This document shows positions 49,077 to 59,120 of a stretch of 64,000 bases of DNA, piece by piece. Position numbers and translations under genes: made by a program. The notes under the pieces were generated by a model that ran no database searches, had not been told where the DNA came from, and was given only the letters and a program-made list of their open reading frames with translations. Source of the DNA: JAHEKO01 sp965212505 (GTDB lineage: Bacteria; Acidobacteriota; Thermoanaerobaculia; Multivoradales; JAHEKO01); NCBI GenBank assembly GCA_965212505.1, contig OZ243123.1, forward strand, positions 3,100,001 to 3,164,000, read 5' to 3'. Every line of letters begins with the position of its first letter. The first letter of the stretch is position 1.

Positions 49077-51896
49077 TCATGCCGTCACCGCGATCGCGCT
49101 CTCCCAGCGTAAATGAGCCCGCAGCTCCTCCGCTGTGGGACTGTCCACGCGCTCAGCAAAGTGACCGAGGGGTCCGGAGTAGAGGAGCTGCCCGCCGTGG
49201 ACTCCCCCACCCGGCCCGAGATCGATCACCCAATCGGAACGCGAGATCAGATCGAGGCTGTGCTCGACCACCACGATGCCGTGTCCGCGGCCGACCAGCT
49301 CGCGCAGCGTGCGATAGAGAAGATCGATGTCCGACATGTGGAGACCGGTCGTCGGCTCGTCGAACAGGAAGAGCCTCGGATCGGTCTTGCCGCGCTCGTC
49401 GAGGAAGCTCGCCAGTTTGAGCCGCTGGGCTTCGCCGCCCGAGAGTGTCGAGGTCGCCTGGCCGAGCCGGAGGTAGCCGAGCCCCACGTCGGCCAACGTC
49501 TGGAGCTTGCGACAGAGCCGCCGCTGCTCGGCAAAATGGTCGAGCGCGCTGTCGACCGTCATCTGGAGTGTCTCGGAGATGTCGAGCCCCTGGTAGCGCA
49601 CCGAGAGGATGCTGCGCTGAAAGCGCTTGCCCTGGCAGCTGTCGCAGGTCACCGAAACCGTCGCCATGAACTGCATGTCGACCTCGACAACCCCGGTGCC
49701 CTCGCACTCTGGGCAGCGCCCCCGGTCGAGGTTGAACGAGAAGTGCCCCGGCCCGATGCGGCGGCGCTTCGCCTCCGGAGTCGAGGCGTAGAGCTTGCGA
49801 ATTTCGTCGTACGCCTTGGTGTAGGTGACGGCGTTCGAACGGGTGGAGCGGCCGAGCGGTCGCTGATCCACGAGCACCACGTCGGCCACCTCGCCGAGCC
49901 CCTCGATGCCGTCACACTCCCCCAGCTCCACGTCGACGACACCTCGACTCCGCTGATGGTGAGCAAAAAGCACGTTCTCGACCAGCGTCGACTTGCCCGA
50001 GCCCGAGACTCCGGTGACGGTCACCAGACTTCCGAGCGGCAGATCGACATCGAAGCCGGTCAGATTGTGAGCGCGCGCTCCACGGATCGTCACGCGCGGT
50101 TTGGCTTCCATCTCCTCTTCGAGTGTCTCTCGACCGTGCTCGCGCCGGAAGCGGGCCACATGCTGACGCGCAGCGGTTGGCGGACGCTCGTGTAGATAGG
50201 GACCGGTCACCGAGGACGAAGAGTTGATGATCGCCTGGAGATCGCCCTCCGCAACCACCCGACCGCCGTGCTCGCCCGCGGCCGGTCCGAGATCAATGAC
50301 GTGGTCGGCGCCCTTGATGAGCGTACGGTCGTGCTCGACGACGAGCACGGTGTTGCCTCGCGCGGCCAGATCGCTGAGCAGATCGACGAGGCGATCGCTG
50401 TCCTTCGGGTGGAGTCCGATGGTGGGCTCGTCGAGGACATAGAGCGTGCTGGTCAGACCCGAGCCGAGCGCGGCGGCCAGGTGGATACGCTGGGCCTCAC
50501 CACCGGAAAGAGTCCGCGCTTGGCGATCGAGCGTCAGATAGTCGAGGCCGACGCGATAGAGCACCTCGATGCGCTCGGTCAGTTCTTCGACCAGATGACC
50601 CGCGACCTCGCGCTGGCGCTCGCTCCAGTCCCGCTCGGCCAGCCAGCGCCGGAACAGCTCGATACTGCGGCCCGTCAGATCTGGAAGCGATTCACCCTCG
50701 ACGCGCACCGCCAGGGCCGCTCGGCTCAGCCGTTTCCCTTCGCAGGACGGGCAGGGATCATACGCACGGTACCGAGCCAGGAGGGTCCGCACGTGAACCT
50801 TGTAGGAGCGACGCTCCAGCCACTTGAAGAAGCGGCCGACGCTCTCGAAGTCGCCCTCGCCCTCCCACACCCAGAGACGGTGCTCGTCGGACAGCTCACG
50901 CCAGGGAACGTCGATCGGCACCCCGGCCTCGATGGCGGCGGGCAGCAGCTCCTCGTAGCGATCCTCGTAGGCCGGCGAGTTCCAGGGCGCGATCGGGCGC
51001 TCAGACAGCGAACGACTCGGGTCGGGCACCACTCGCAGACGATCGATCCCGATCACGCGCCCGAACCCCTGGCACTCATCGCAGGCGCCGAGCGGTGAGT
51101 TGAACGAGAAGAGCGCCGGCACCGGTCGGTGGAACCGCTCCCCGCAGGTGGTGCAGGCGAGTCGCTCTCCAAAGTAGACCGTTCCGGCGTCTCCGCGCGC
51201 CTCCACCATGCCCCGGCCGAGTCGATAGCCCTCTTCGATCGCCGGCGCCAGGCGCAGGGTCGAGCTGTCCGAACCGAATCGACCGAGAGCCAGCACCAGC
51301 GGGTTCATCTCGGCGCGCCAGACCTCCTTCGACCCCATACGGACAACCTCGTCGCCGTCGAGCCGGCGGGCGTAGCCCTGGCGAATGAGCTCGCGCAGCG
51401 CCACGCTCGCCCCCTTCTTGGGGCGCTTCAACCGAACGGTGAGCGTGAACTTCTCTCCGGCCACTCCCCCGGCGAGCGCCTCCGCCGCCTGATCGGGATT
51501 GAAGCTCCGCGCCGGCCCGTGGCCGTTGGGGCAGAGCACCTCACCCAGATGGGCGAACAGAAGCCGCAAGACGTCGTAGACCTCGGTGATCGTCCCCACC
51601 GTCGACCGCGCGTTCTTGATCGAGTTGTGGGCCTCGATCGCCACCGCCGGCAGCACGTTCTCGATGTCGTCCACCGGAGGACGCTCCATCTGGTCGAGAA
51701 ACTGCCGAGCGTAGGTCGACATCGACTCGACGAAGCGCCGCTGCCCCTCGGCGTAGATGGTGTCGAACGCAAGCGACGACTTGCCCGCTCCGGAGGGTCC
51801 GGTGACCACCGTCACCTGGCCGTGCGGAATGCGGCAGTCGATGCCCTTCAGGTTGTGGGTCCGAGCCCGCCGGACGTTGAGGGAGACCTTGCTCAT
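49077..51896 (-). CDS. uvrA: UvrA-family excinuclease subunit (divergent form)
   Basis: A 939-residue UvrA. It has two ABC modules with Walker A GPSGAGKSS (about 33-41) and GVSGSGKST (about 620), two LSGGEAQR signatures, and two zinc modules: CTTCGERFHRPVPALFSFN followed by CDECQGFG, and CPECEGTGVVEVDM with CDSCQGKRFQRS. Differences from the E. coli type are in the UvrB-facing region: AIEAHNSIKNARSTVGTITE in place of SIDQKTTS..NPRSTVGT, LCPNGHGPAR in place of the CxxC after the first GHxxCP segment, and QRPLGRSTRSNAVTY in place of QSPIGRTPRSNPATY. This subgroup may be a second UvrA; the canonical one could lie elsewhere. No UvrB or UvrC in the window. Confidence 0.9.
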   Translation of the reverse strand: MSKVSLNVRRARTHNLKGIDCRIPHGQVTVVTGPSGAGKSSLAFDTIYAEGQRRFVESMSTYARQFLDQMERPPVDDIENVLPAVAIEAHNSIKNARSTVGTITEVYDVLRLLFAHLGEVLCPNGHGPARSFNPDQAAEALAGGVAGEKFTLTVRLKRPKKGASVALRELIRQGYARRLDGDEVVRMGSKEVWRAEMNPLVLALGRFGSDSSTLRLAPAIEEGYRLGRGMVEARGDAGTVYFGERLACTTCGERFHRPVPALFSFNSPLGACDECQGFGRVIGIDRLRVVPDPSRSLSERPIAPWNSPAYEDRYEELLPAAIEAGVPIDVPWRELSDEHRLWVWEGEGDFESVGRFFKWLERRSYKVHVRTLLARYRAYDPCPSCEGKRLSRAALAVRVEGESLPDLTGRSIELFRRWLAERDWSERQREVAGHLVEELTERIEVLYRVGLDYLTLDRQARTLSGGEAQRIHLAAALGSGLTSTLYVLDEPTIGLHPKDSDRLVDLLSDLAARGNTVLVVEHDRTLIKGADHVIDLGPAAGEHGGRVVAEGDLQAIINSSSSVTGPYLHERPPTAARQHVARFRREHGRETLEEEMEAKPRVTIRGARAHNLTGFDVDLPLGSLVTVTGVSGSGKSTLVENVLFAHHQRSRGVVDVELGECDGIEGLGEVADVVLVDQRPLGRSTRSNAVTYTKAYDEIRKLYASTPEAKRRRIGPGHFSFNLDRGRCPECEGTGVVEVDMQFMATVSVTCDSCQGKRFQRSILSVRYQGLDISETLQMTVDSALDHFAEQRRLCRKLQTLADVGLGYLRLGQATSTLSGGEAQRLKLASFLDERGKTDPRLFLFDEPTTGLHMSDIDLLYRTLRELVGRGHGIVVVEHSLDLISRSDWVIDLGPGGGVHGGQLLYSGPLGHFAERVDSPTAEELRAHLRWESAIAVTA

Positions 51897-52042
51897 CGAA
51901 GCGTTCGAGGGGTTCGAAAGGCGCCGAAACGCAGAAAACGCAGGGCTGTCGAGCCCTACATCTTAACGCGAGTCTCCGCTTCCGGAGCGCTCAACCGGCC
52001 CGAGGCGACGGATTTGCGCCAGCCAACCGGCGGCCGGCGCCG

Positions 52043-54442
52043 CTAGCCGCCGCCGCGCTTCTTGCGGAAGACCTTGCGCAACCACTCCCACCGCTTCCGA
52101 CGCCGGTCGGAGCGCTCGTCGTCGTACCACCGGTCGCCGTGCAGATGGCAGACGCGCGTCGGGACGTTCCCCTCGCGAAAGACTTCGGTGAGGTAGCTCG
52201 AACAGCCGCCGGTGGCGAGCTCCCCAGACAAGGGATCGATCAGTGCGGTGACCACGCCCCGCGGCGTGTCGAAGCGCGAGAATCCGTCCTCGGGCCGTAC
52301 CTTGTAGGTGTAACGGGTCCAGATGGGCAACGCCGCCCGGGAGCCAGAGAGGCGAGTCGTGGCGTTGTCGTCGTAGCCGACCCAAACCAGCGAGACGCGC
52401 TCTGGCGAGTAGCCGACGAACCAGCTGTCGCGGCGGTCGTTGGTCGTGCCGGTCTTGCCCGCCAACGGGTCCTCGAGGCCCTGGTGTCTCGCGCCACTTC
52501 CCGTGCCTCGGTCGAGTACCCCTTGAAGCACCGAGGTCACGAGGTAAGCCGTCTCCGGGCTGAGCGCCGGCACCACGTCCGGCAGCGGCTGCCCTTTGAG
52601 CAGGGTACCGTCGGGCGTCACGATCGCCTCGAGGCTGTGAACCGGCGGCCGACGGCCGCCCGCGGCGAGCGTCGCGTAGACGGTCGCCAGTTCGAGCGGC
52701 GTCACCTCGAAGGCACCGAGTGCGAGCGACGGCATCGCGTCGAGCCGCCCCTTCACCCCCATCACTCGAGCGAGCCGTACGATCTCTTCGAGGCCGACGT
52801 CCATGGCAACGCGCACCGTGGGAACGTTCAGGCTCTGCTCGACCGCCGTCCGCACCGTCACCCAGCCGCGGAACTCGCCGCTCGAGTTCTGGGGAGCCCA
52901 GTCGCGACCAGCGAGGGCGACCGTGAGCGGTGCGTCTTCGACAAAACTCGACGGCGCCTGCAGTCCGTTCTCGAAGGCGGCGGCGTAGACCACGGGCTTG
53001 AAGGCGCTGCCGGCCTGCCGCGCCGCCTGGCTCACGCGATCGAACTGGCTCCGCTGGTAGTCGCGGCCTCCGACCCAGCTGCGGACGGCGCCGGTCCGCG
53101 GCTCGATCGAAACCAGCGCAGCCTGCAGCGGACCGGCGGTCTTCCGTCCCTTCTCCCATCCCTTCTCGAGCGACGAGAGCCCCCAGGCGACCGCCGCCTC
53201 GGCTTCGCGCTGCGCATCGGGCTCGACCGTCGAGAAGAGCTCGTAGCCGCCGGCGGTGAGGTCGTGAACTCCGAAGCGACGGCGTGCCTCGGCGGCGGCT
53301 GCGTCCGCAAAGTAGCGCGCCTCGCGGGAGGCGACCGAGCGAGGCGAGTAGCAGAGTCGCTCCTCGCGTGCTGCCTGAGCGCGTCCCTCCTCGAGCCAGC
53401 CGAGCTCCTCCATGCGACCGATCACCCAGTTCCGACGATCGCGTGCACGCTCGGGATGTTTGCGTGGCGAGTACGAGCCGGGAGACTGAATCATCCCGGC
53501 GAGGAGCGCCGCCTGGCAGAGATTGAGCTCCTCCGGTCGGCGGCCGAAGTAGGCCCACGAGGCCGAACCGACCCCGATCAGATTCACCGAGTTCGACACC
53601 CCCCAGTAGATCTCGTTGAGGTAGGCCTGAAGAATCTGCTTCTTGCCGTAGCGCAGATCAATCAACACAGCCAGGGCCGCCTCGCGAATCTTGCGGCCGA
53701 TTGTCCGCTTGTGACTCAGGAAGAGGTTCTTGACCAGCTGCTGGGTAACGGTCGAGCCGCCCTGGCGGATCTCCCCGCCGCGTAGGTTCACCCAGGCGGC
53801 CCGAGCGATGCCTCGGATCGAAAGCCCCTGGTGGCGGAAGAAGGTCGCGTCCTCCGCCGCGAGGACGGCGTGCACCAGCTCCTCGGGCAGACCCCCGAGA
53901 AGCGCCGGGCGCCGCTCGGCGCGGTCGGGCCCGTAGTAGGACGACAGGATCGGCGGCTCGAGTGCTGCACGTCGAACCCCCTGGCCGCGGAAGGAGAGCG
54001 TGCGCACGCGCCCGTTCTCGATGCCGACCTCGAGCCTGCCGCCGGCGCGTGGTCCGTCGGCGGTCGCGTGGGGACGCATCTCGGCGACGACGCCGCTGTG
54101 GAGCCACCGGTACTCGCCTGGGCGGTCGGGCGATCGGCCCGTGACCTGTACATAGCCGAGGTCGTCGAGCGCACCACTCAGTTCGCGCGGCGTCGTTGCG
54201 GAACCGAGCCAGAGCTCGACCGGCCGGCCGAAGAGGCGCGTCGGATGACGTGCCGAAACCTGCGAGAAGCTGTCCCCGGCCTGCAGAAATGGCCAGATCA
54301 GCCAGAAAATGAGCGTGAGCGCGCCCAAGATGCCGAGCGTCCAGAGAAGCCGGCCGCGGGAACTGGCACGCTCGTCACGCCGAGCCCGCGCCCTCTTCTT
54401 GGGCACCTTCTTGGTTACTTTGCGCACCAGGGGCCGCGACAT
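52043..54442 (-). CDS. Class A penicillin-binding protein (PBP1, glycosyltransferase-transpeptidase)
   Basis: A 799-residue peptidoglycan synthase. A basic N-terminal stretch (RKVTKKVPKKRARARRDER) precedes a membrane helix (LLWTLGILGALTLIFWLIW). The GT51 domain has EDATFFRHQGLS and QGGSTVTQQLVKNLFLSHKR; the transpeptidase has SxxK in AGSAFKPVVYAA, SxN in VEQSLNVPTVRV and KTG in AGKTGTTNDRRD. ATG 54442 is preferred to 54613 because it directly precedes the membrane anchor lead. The C-terminus ends in basic residues. It is divergent from the ABC-F gene. Confidence 0.95.
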   Translation of the reverse strand: MSRPLVRKVTKKVPKKRARARRDERASSRGRLLWTLGILGALTLIFWLIWPFLQAGDSFSQVSARHPTRLFGRPVELWLGSATTPRELSGALDDLGYVQVTGRSPDRPGEYRWLHSGVVAEMRPHATADGPRAGGRLEVGIENGRVRTLSFRGQGVRRAALEPPILSSYYGPDRAERRPALLGGLPEELVHAVLAAEDATFFRHQGLSIRGIARAAWVNLRGGEIRQGGSTVTQQLVKNLFLSHKRTIGRKIREAALAVLIDLRYGKKQILQAYLNEIYWGVSNSVNLIGVGSASWAYFGRRPEELNLCQAALLAGMIQSPGSYSPRKHPERARDRRNWVIGRMEELGWLEEGRAQAAREERLCYSPRSVASREARYFADAAAAEARRRFGVHDLTAGGYELFSTVEPDAQREAEAAVAWGLSSLEKGWEKGRKTAGPLQAALVSIEPRTGAVRSWVGGRDYQRSQFDRVSQAARQAGSAFKPVVYAAAFENGLQAPSSFVEDAPLTVALAGRDWAPQNSSGEFRGWVTVRTAVEQSLNVPTVRVAMDVGLEEIVRLARVMGVKGRLDAMPSLALGAFEVTPLELATVYATLAAGGRRPPVHSLEAIVTPDGTLLKGQPLPDVVPALSPETAYLVTSVLQGVLDRGTGSGARHQGLEDPLAGKTGTTNDRRDSWFVGYSPERVSLVWVGYDDNATTRLSGSRAALPIWTRYTYKVRPEDGFSRFDTPRGVVTALIDPLSGELATGGCSSYLTEVFREGNVPTRVCHLHGDRWYDDERSDRRRKRWEWLRKVFRKKRGGG

Positions 54443-54539
54443 CAGCCCAACGCTCGTCTCAGTCCGCCCACGGTATGCCCCGTTTCTTGTGCAAACTCCA
54501 GGCCACGGTTCCGCCGGGACTGGTATCCTTCGCGGCCGC

Positions 54540-56465
54540 ATGATCTCCGTCTCAGGCCTGGCCAAGGCCTTCGGCTCCCAGAGTCTGTTCGAGGACGTCG
54601 CGTTCCAACTCAATTCGGGTGAGCGCTACGGATTGGTGGGCGCGAACGGCTCCGGCAAGTCGACCCTCCTGCGCGTTCTCACCGGCGACGAACTACCCAG
54701 CGACGGGGTCGTCAATATCCCCAAGAAGCTCCGTCTCGGGGTCCTGCGCCAAGACCACTTCACCTACGAAAACGAGCCGATCCTCGACGTGGTGATGATG
54801 GGCAACGAAGAGCTCTGGCAGGCGATGACCGAGAAGGAGGAGCTCCTCGCCGTCGCCGATCAGTCGTTCGACGGCGATCGCTACGCCGAGCTCGAGGAGA
54901 TCGTACTCAAGCACGACGGCTACACCGCGGAAGCCCACGCGGCGGAAATTCTCGAAGGTCTGGGAATCCCGACCGAAGCGCACCGGCGCCCCCTCTCCAC
55001 CCTCTCCGGCGGCTTCAAGCTACGCGTTCTGCTCGCGCAGGTGTTGGCCGCGAGCCCCGACGCGCTGCTGCTCGACGAGCCCACGAACCACCTCGACATT
55101 CTGTCGATCCGCTGGCTCGAGAAGTTCCTCCAGGAGTACACCGGCGTGGTGGTGGTCATCTCGCACGACCATCGCTTCCTCGACAACGTCTGCTCCTACA
55201 TCCTCGACGTCGACTACGAAACGGTGATGCTCTACACGGGCAACTACACCGAGTTCGCGGCGCTCAAAAAGGCCGAACGCGAGCGCAAAGAGAAAGAGAT
55301 CGCAAAGCGCGAAAAAGAGATCGCGCACCACAAGCAGTTCGTCGAACGCTTCAAGGCCAAAGCGACCAAGGCGAGGCAGGCGAAGAGCAAGGTCAAGCAG
55401 ATGGAGCGGATCGTCATCGACCGGCTCCCGCAGACGTCCCGGCGCTACCCGAGCTTCAAGTTCAAGCAGCGTCGAGCGAGCGGCAAGGACGCACTCACAA
55501 TCGAGAACGTCTCCAAGGCCTACGGCGACAACCAGGTGCTCGAGGACGTGTCGCTCACCGTGCGCCGTGAAGACAAGGTCGCCATCATCGGACCGAACGG
55601 CATCGGCAAGTCGACGCTCTTGAAGATCGCCATGGGCGAGATCGGCGCCGACGAAGGCAGCAGCGAGTGGGGCTATGAAGCCCACCCAGGCTACTTCGCG
55701 CAGGACCATCGCAGCTCCCTGACGAGCGACAAACAGACCGTCGAGGCCTGGCTCTGGGAGAGCTGCCCAGGGGAACCCATCGGTTTCGTCCGCGGCCACC
55801 TGGGGCAGGTCCTCTTCACCGGAGACGACGTCGAGAAACGCCTGGGGAGCCTCTCCGGGGGCGAGGCCGCACGGCTCATCTTCGCGCAACTCGCAATCGC
55901 TCGGCCGAACGTGTTGGTGCTCGACGAGCCGACCAACCATCTCGATCTCGAGTCGATCGAAGCGCTGGTCGACGGGCTCTCCGCCTACGACGGCACACTC
56001 CTGCTGGTCAGCCACGACCGCTGGTTCGTCTCGCGCCTGGCCAATCGCATCATCGAGATCTCGGCCAACGGCATCAACGACTACCAGGGCACCTACGAGG
56101 AGTACGTCGCCGACTGCGGCGACGATCATCTCGACCTCGAAGCGGTCGCACTCAAAGCGCGCCGCGAGAAGCGCAAGGCCAAGACTCGCCAGCGGGGCGG
56201 CGAGTCCGCCGTTGCAATCGACCGCAAGCTCCAGAAGCGGCTTTCGACCGAGCGCGACCGACTCACCACCAAGATCGAGACCGCCGAGAAGCGGGTCAAC
56301 GAGATCAACGAGATCTTCTGCGACCCGGCCTACTTCGAGAAGACGGCGCGTAAAGAGGTCGCGAAGCTCGAGCGCGAACAGAAGAAGCTCACCGCCGAGA
56401 TCGAAGAGGCGATGTCGGAGTGGGAGCGGGTCGAGAAGGAGCTCGCCGAGCTCCAGCCGGACTAG
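54540..56465 (+). CDS. ABC-F family ATPase (Uup/YbiT-like)
   Basis: A 641-residue twin-ABC protein without membrane part. First ATPase: GANGSGKST, STLSGGFKLRVLLAQVL, LLLDEPTNHLD; second: GPNGIGKST, LSGGEAARLIFAQLAI, VLDEPTNHLD. The interdomain linker and the C-terminal coiled coil (KTARKEVAKLEREQKKLTAE) are lysine- and glutamate-rich. ABC-F proteins bind the ribosomal E-site and regulate or rescue translation. ATG 54540 is preferred; the earlier frame from 54309 lacks family sequence. It overlaps the DUF389 gene by four bases at the convergent 3' end. Confidence 0.94.
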   Translation: MISVSGLAKAFGSQSLFEDVAFQLNSGERYGLVGANGSGKSTLLRVLTGDELPSDGVVNIPKKLRLGVLRQDHFTYENEPILDVVMMGNEELWQAMTEKEELLAVADQSFDGDRYAELEEIVLKHDGYTAEAHAAEILEGLGIPTEAHRRPLSTLSGGFKLRVLLAQVLAASPDALLLDEPTNHLDILSIRWLEKFLQEYTGVVVVISHDHRFLDNVCSYILDVDYETVMLYTGNYTEFAALKKAERERKEKEIAKREKEIAHHKQFVERFKAKATKARQAKSKVKQMERIVIDRLPQTSRRYPSFKFKQRRASGKDALTIENVSKAYGDNQVLEDVSLTVRREDKVAIIGPNGIGKSTLLKIAMGEIGADEGSSEWGYEAHPGYFAQDHRSSLTSDKQTVEAWLWESCPGEPIGFVRGHLGQVLFTGDDVEKRLGSLSGGEAARLIFAQLAIARPNVLVLDEPTNHLDLESIEALVDGLSAYDGTLLLVSHDRWFVSRLANRIIEISANGINDYQGTYEEYVADCGDDHLDLEAVALKARREKRKAKTRQRGGESAVAIDRKLQKRLSTERDRLTTKIETAEKRVNEINEIFCDPAYFEKTARKEVAKLEREQKKLTAEIEEAMSEWERVEKELAELQPD

Positions 56466-57499
56466 GGCGAGCCGGCTTCACTCACCGGCGTCGCGTGCCC
56501 GTCGGCAGCGTGCCGTCGCTGCTCGAAGATGAGCGCGGCGAGGACAATCATCAGAACACCACCGGCGATCAGTGCGCGCACGGTCGCGCGCCTCGCTTTC
56601 TCCTTCTCCCACCAGGTAGCCGGCCGGATGCCACGTACGAGAAAGACGGTAATCGCGGCCAGAACGAGGCAGACGAGATTGGTCGCGACCAGCTCCAGGG
56701 CGAGGACCGCTCGAGACATCTCGCCCGAACCGACCAGGAGGCCGGTGACGACGGCCGGCGGGAGCAGAGCGACCGCAACCATTACCCCGATCAGCGCCGA
56801 GCTCGCGCCCGAGGTCATGCTCAGCGCCCCCGCCGCCCCCGCGGCCAGGGCGAGCACAAAGTCGCCGGGGCCCACCTGCGTTCGGGAGTCGATCTCGGTC
56901 AGTCCGGTGTCGACAGCCAACCCGAGCCCCAACAGGCACGACAGGCCGAGCGCTAGCAGCAGCCCGACGCTGCCGGACTTGAGCGCCGTTCGCGCCAACC
57001 GCCGGTCGCCGAGAGTTGTGGCCAGGGAGAGCGCCGTCGCCGGACCCAAGAGCGGCGCGATCACCATGGCGCTGAGCACGATGACCGCGCTGTCGCGCAC
57101 CAGTCCCACCGCCGCGACGACCGTCGACAGAACAACCATGGCAATGAACACCGGGTTAAGACGCGCCATGCCGAGCGCGGTGGCATAGAGCTCTTCCCGA
57201 TTCAGTCCGGTCGGCCCGCTCGGAGTCTCGGCCCCGTCCTCTTCCTCCGGCCGCGGCAGGGTCGCTTCGGCGGAGAGGAGCACCACCCGGAAGTCCTCGA
57301 GCCAATGGAATCGCTCCTCGAGCTCGTCGACGATCGCCTGGGTGCGCCCCGCCGAGACGAGAACGCGGAGCAGCTTACGGTCGCCGTCGAGCGGCTCCGT
57401 CCACAGATCGTGGATGTCGAAGTCGCTCTCTCTGAGCGAGCGCGACGCTTGGTCGGCCTGCTGTGCCGGTAGGAAGACCTCGATCATCCGCATCGCCAT
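56462..57499 (-). CDS. DUF389 membrane protein
   Basis: A 345-residue protein. An N-terminal soluble domain (MRMIEVFLPAQQADQASRSL, GDRKLLRVLVSAGRTQAIVD) precedes a membrane part of about seven helices: RLNPVFIAMVVLSTVVAAVG, SAVIVLSAMVIAPLLGPATA, LLLALGLSCLLGLGLAVD, MTSGASSALIGVMVAVALLP. The NPVFIAMVVLST and MVIAPLLGPATALSLA segments are the DUF389/TIGR00341 signature. Function is not established. Starts within the first five residues are equivalent. Confidence 0.9.
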   Translation of the reverse strand: MAMRMIEVFLPAQQADQASRSLRESDFDIHDLWTEPLDGDRKLLRVLVSAGRTQAIVDELEERFHWLEDFRVVLLSAEATLPRPEEEDGAETPSGPTGLNREELYATALGMARLNPVFIAMVVLSTVVAAVGLVRDSAVIVLSAMVIAPLLGPATALSLATTLGDRRLARTALKSGSVGLLLALGLSCLLGLGLAVDTGLTEIDSRTQVGPGDFVLALAAGAAGALSMTSGASSALIGVMVAVALLPPAVVTGLLVGSGEMSRAVLALELVATNLVCLVLAAITVFLVRGIRPATWWEKEKARRATVRALIAGGVLMIVLAALIFEQRRHAADGHATPVSEAGSP

Positions 57500-57550
57500 G
57501 CAGCGATTGTACGGTGGCTCCGTACAGCGCGGAGTGGGCGCTCGATCGAA

Positions 57551-57988
57551 TCAGACCAGGTCGAGGTCGAGCACGCTCTGCTCTTTGACCTCAACGAAAC
57601 CGAGGCTCTCGTAGAAACGCGGCGCCGCCTCGCGCAACACATTCGTGCGCACTCGCAGCCGGTGAATCCCTCGTCGACGTGCCCACCTCCGCGCTTCACC
57701 GACGAGCGCGCGACCGATGCCACCTCGGCGCGCCCGCTCGGACACGACGAGCGCTCCGAGCTCTGCGTAGAAGCTCGACTCCAGCCGCTTGACGGTACCG
57801 ACGTGAACGAGGCCCAGCAGACAGCCGTCGCCGCGTGCCACGAAGACAGCGTGGAGTTCGTCTTCGAGGAGCGACTCGAGTCGTTGCCGGACCTCAGACG
57901 GACTCGCGTCGTAGCCGAGCTCCCCGGTCAGCGCTGCGACACCCTCGACGTCACCGAGCCCGGCCCGCGAGATCGTCGGTGCGCTCAA
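57551..57988 (-). CDS. GNAT-family N-acetyltransferase
   Basis: A 145-residue acetyltransferase. A TTG start at 57988 overlaps the RuBisCO-like gene stop by four bases (TTGA) with GGGGGA upstream, which fixes it; the longer frame to 58111 is a shadow. The GNAT core has LGLVHVGTVKRLE, ELGALVVSERARRGGIGRAL (the R/Q-x-x-G-x-G/A acetyl-CoA site), LRVRTNVLREAAPRFYESLG. The substrate amine is unknown, but translational coupling to the RuBisCO-like protein suggests a joint role. Confidence 0.88.
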   Translation of the reverse strand: MSAPTISRAGLGDVEGVAALTGELGYDASPSEVRQRLESLLEDELHAVFVARGDGCLLGLVHVGTVKRLESSFYAELGALVVSERARRGGIGRALVGEARRWARRRGIHRLRVRTNVLREAAPRFYESLGFVEVKEQSVLDLDLV

Positions 57989-59094
57989 CCGTCGTCCCCC
58001 GCCTCGCGCAGCGCCGCCACCAACTCCTTGGCCGCTGCGCCCAGGTCTGGTTGGCGGTACAAGCTGGTGCCGATCAAGAACAGCGTGTCGGGTCCGTAGC
58101 GACTCACCCACTCCGCCACTCTGCTCGTGTCGATGCCGCCGCCGGGCGTCGGGAGTGCCGGCCTAGAGTCGACCAGCGGTCGACGCAGCCGATCGTTGAT
58201 CCGAACGCAGTCCGACTCGTCGAACACGAATCGCCCGCCCACGTTCGGATAGATCACCCCATCACAGCCGATCAGGCGGAAGAGCTCGCCGAGCAGCACT
58301 TCGGGAGCGATTCCATGCTCAGCACCGAAGAAGGTCCCCGTGAGGGCAGGATGACCCAGTACGGCCAGATCGGTCGAAGCGATGAGCTCGCGCGCGACGT
58401 CGAGTCCGAGCACCATCGGGCTCATCATGACCCCGCGACAACCGGCGTTCTGCGCCGTATCGAGGCGGGACCGCAGCTCGTCGAAACGTCCGGTGAGGTT
58501 CGGAAAGTAGAGCGTCGAGCCACCGCTCTCCCCGTTGGCCTCGACCACCGCCCGCTGGCAGAGATCAACTCGACGATCGAACCGCGCCCAGGGCTGATCG
58601 GCCAAGGAGTGGTCGTCCTTGATGACATCGACACCAGCGAGGGCCAGCGTTCGGCAGATCTCTGCGAGCTCCTCGGGCGAGAGGCCCAGCGGCTTGAGGG
58701 CGGCGCACAGGAGTGGTCTTCGACTCTCGACACCACAGAGTTCGCGCACGCCCTCGACACCAAATCGAGGCCCAGGCAGGAAGTCGACCTTCGGCCACTC
58801 GACCGCCTCGATCAGGATGCCGCTCTTCATGGAGATGTTGCCGAAGAGCAGGTTGAGGAGCTGCGGGAGTTCCTCGCCGACCGCGTCGAGCGGATACACA
58901 ATGCGAGCGACCGAAGCTCCGTCGCTCGACTCCAAGCTCTCGACTCGACCGACGACACGCTCGAGCACGTCGTCCGCAACGCACTCCGGCGGCAACTCGA
59001 CCGTCTGCTCGAAGGCGATGCCGCGAGCCTTCTCCTCGGGCGTCTCTCCCGCTGCGCAGGTGAGGCGGTAGTGGACCGTGAGCTGGTTGGACAC
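57985..59094 (-). CDS. RuBisCO-like protein (form IV, RLP)
   Basis: A 369-residue member of the RuBisCO large-subunit family without carboxylase active-site set. Start is GTG 59094. The barrel has AALKPLGLSPEEL, GVDVIKDDHSLADQPWARFD, AVLGHPALTGTFFG, GVIYPNVGGRFVF and ALPTPGGGIDTSRVAEW. Lys159 matches the carbamylated Lys201 of RuBisCO and Asp161 matches Asp203, but Glu204 is His162; Lys134 matches Lys175, while Lys177 is absent. Form IV proteins act as enolases or isomerases of methylthio-sugar phosphates or other sugar acids. Its neighbours metH and metF point to sulfur/methionine metabolism; exact reaction unproven. Coupled to the GNAT gene that follows. Confidence 0.93.
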   Translation of the reverse strand: MSNQLTVHYRLTCAAGETPEEKARGIAFEQTVELPPECVADDVLERVVGRVESLESSDGASVARIVYPLDAVGEELPQLLNLLFGNISMKSGILIEAVEWPKVDFLPGPRFGVEGVRELCGVESRRPLLCAALKPLGLSPEELAEICRTLALAGVDVIKDDHSLADQPWARFDRRVDLCQRAVVEANGESGGSTLYFPNLTGRFDELRSRLDTAQNAGCRGVMMSPMVLGLDVARELIASTDLAVLGHPALTGTFFGAEHGIAPEVLLGELFRLIGCDGVIYPNVGGRFVFDESDCVRINDRLRRPLVDSRPALPTPGGGIDTSRVAEWVSRYGPDTLFLIGTSLYRQPDLGAAAKELVAALREAGDDG

Positions 59095-59120
59095 GAGGGG
59101 TCAGGATAACGAAGGAGAGT

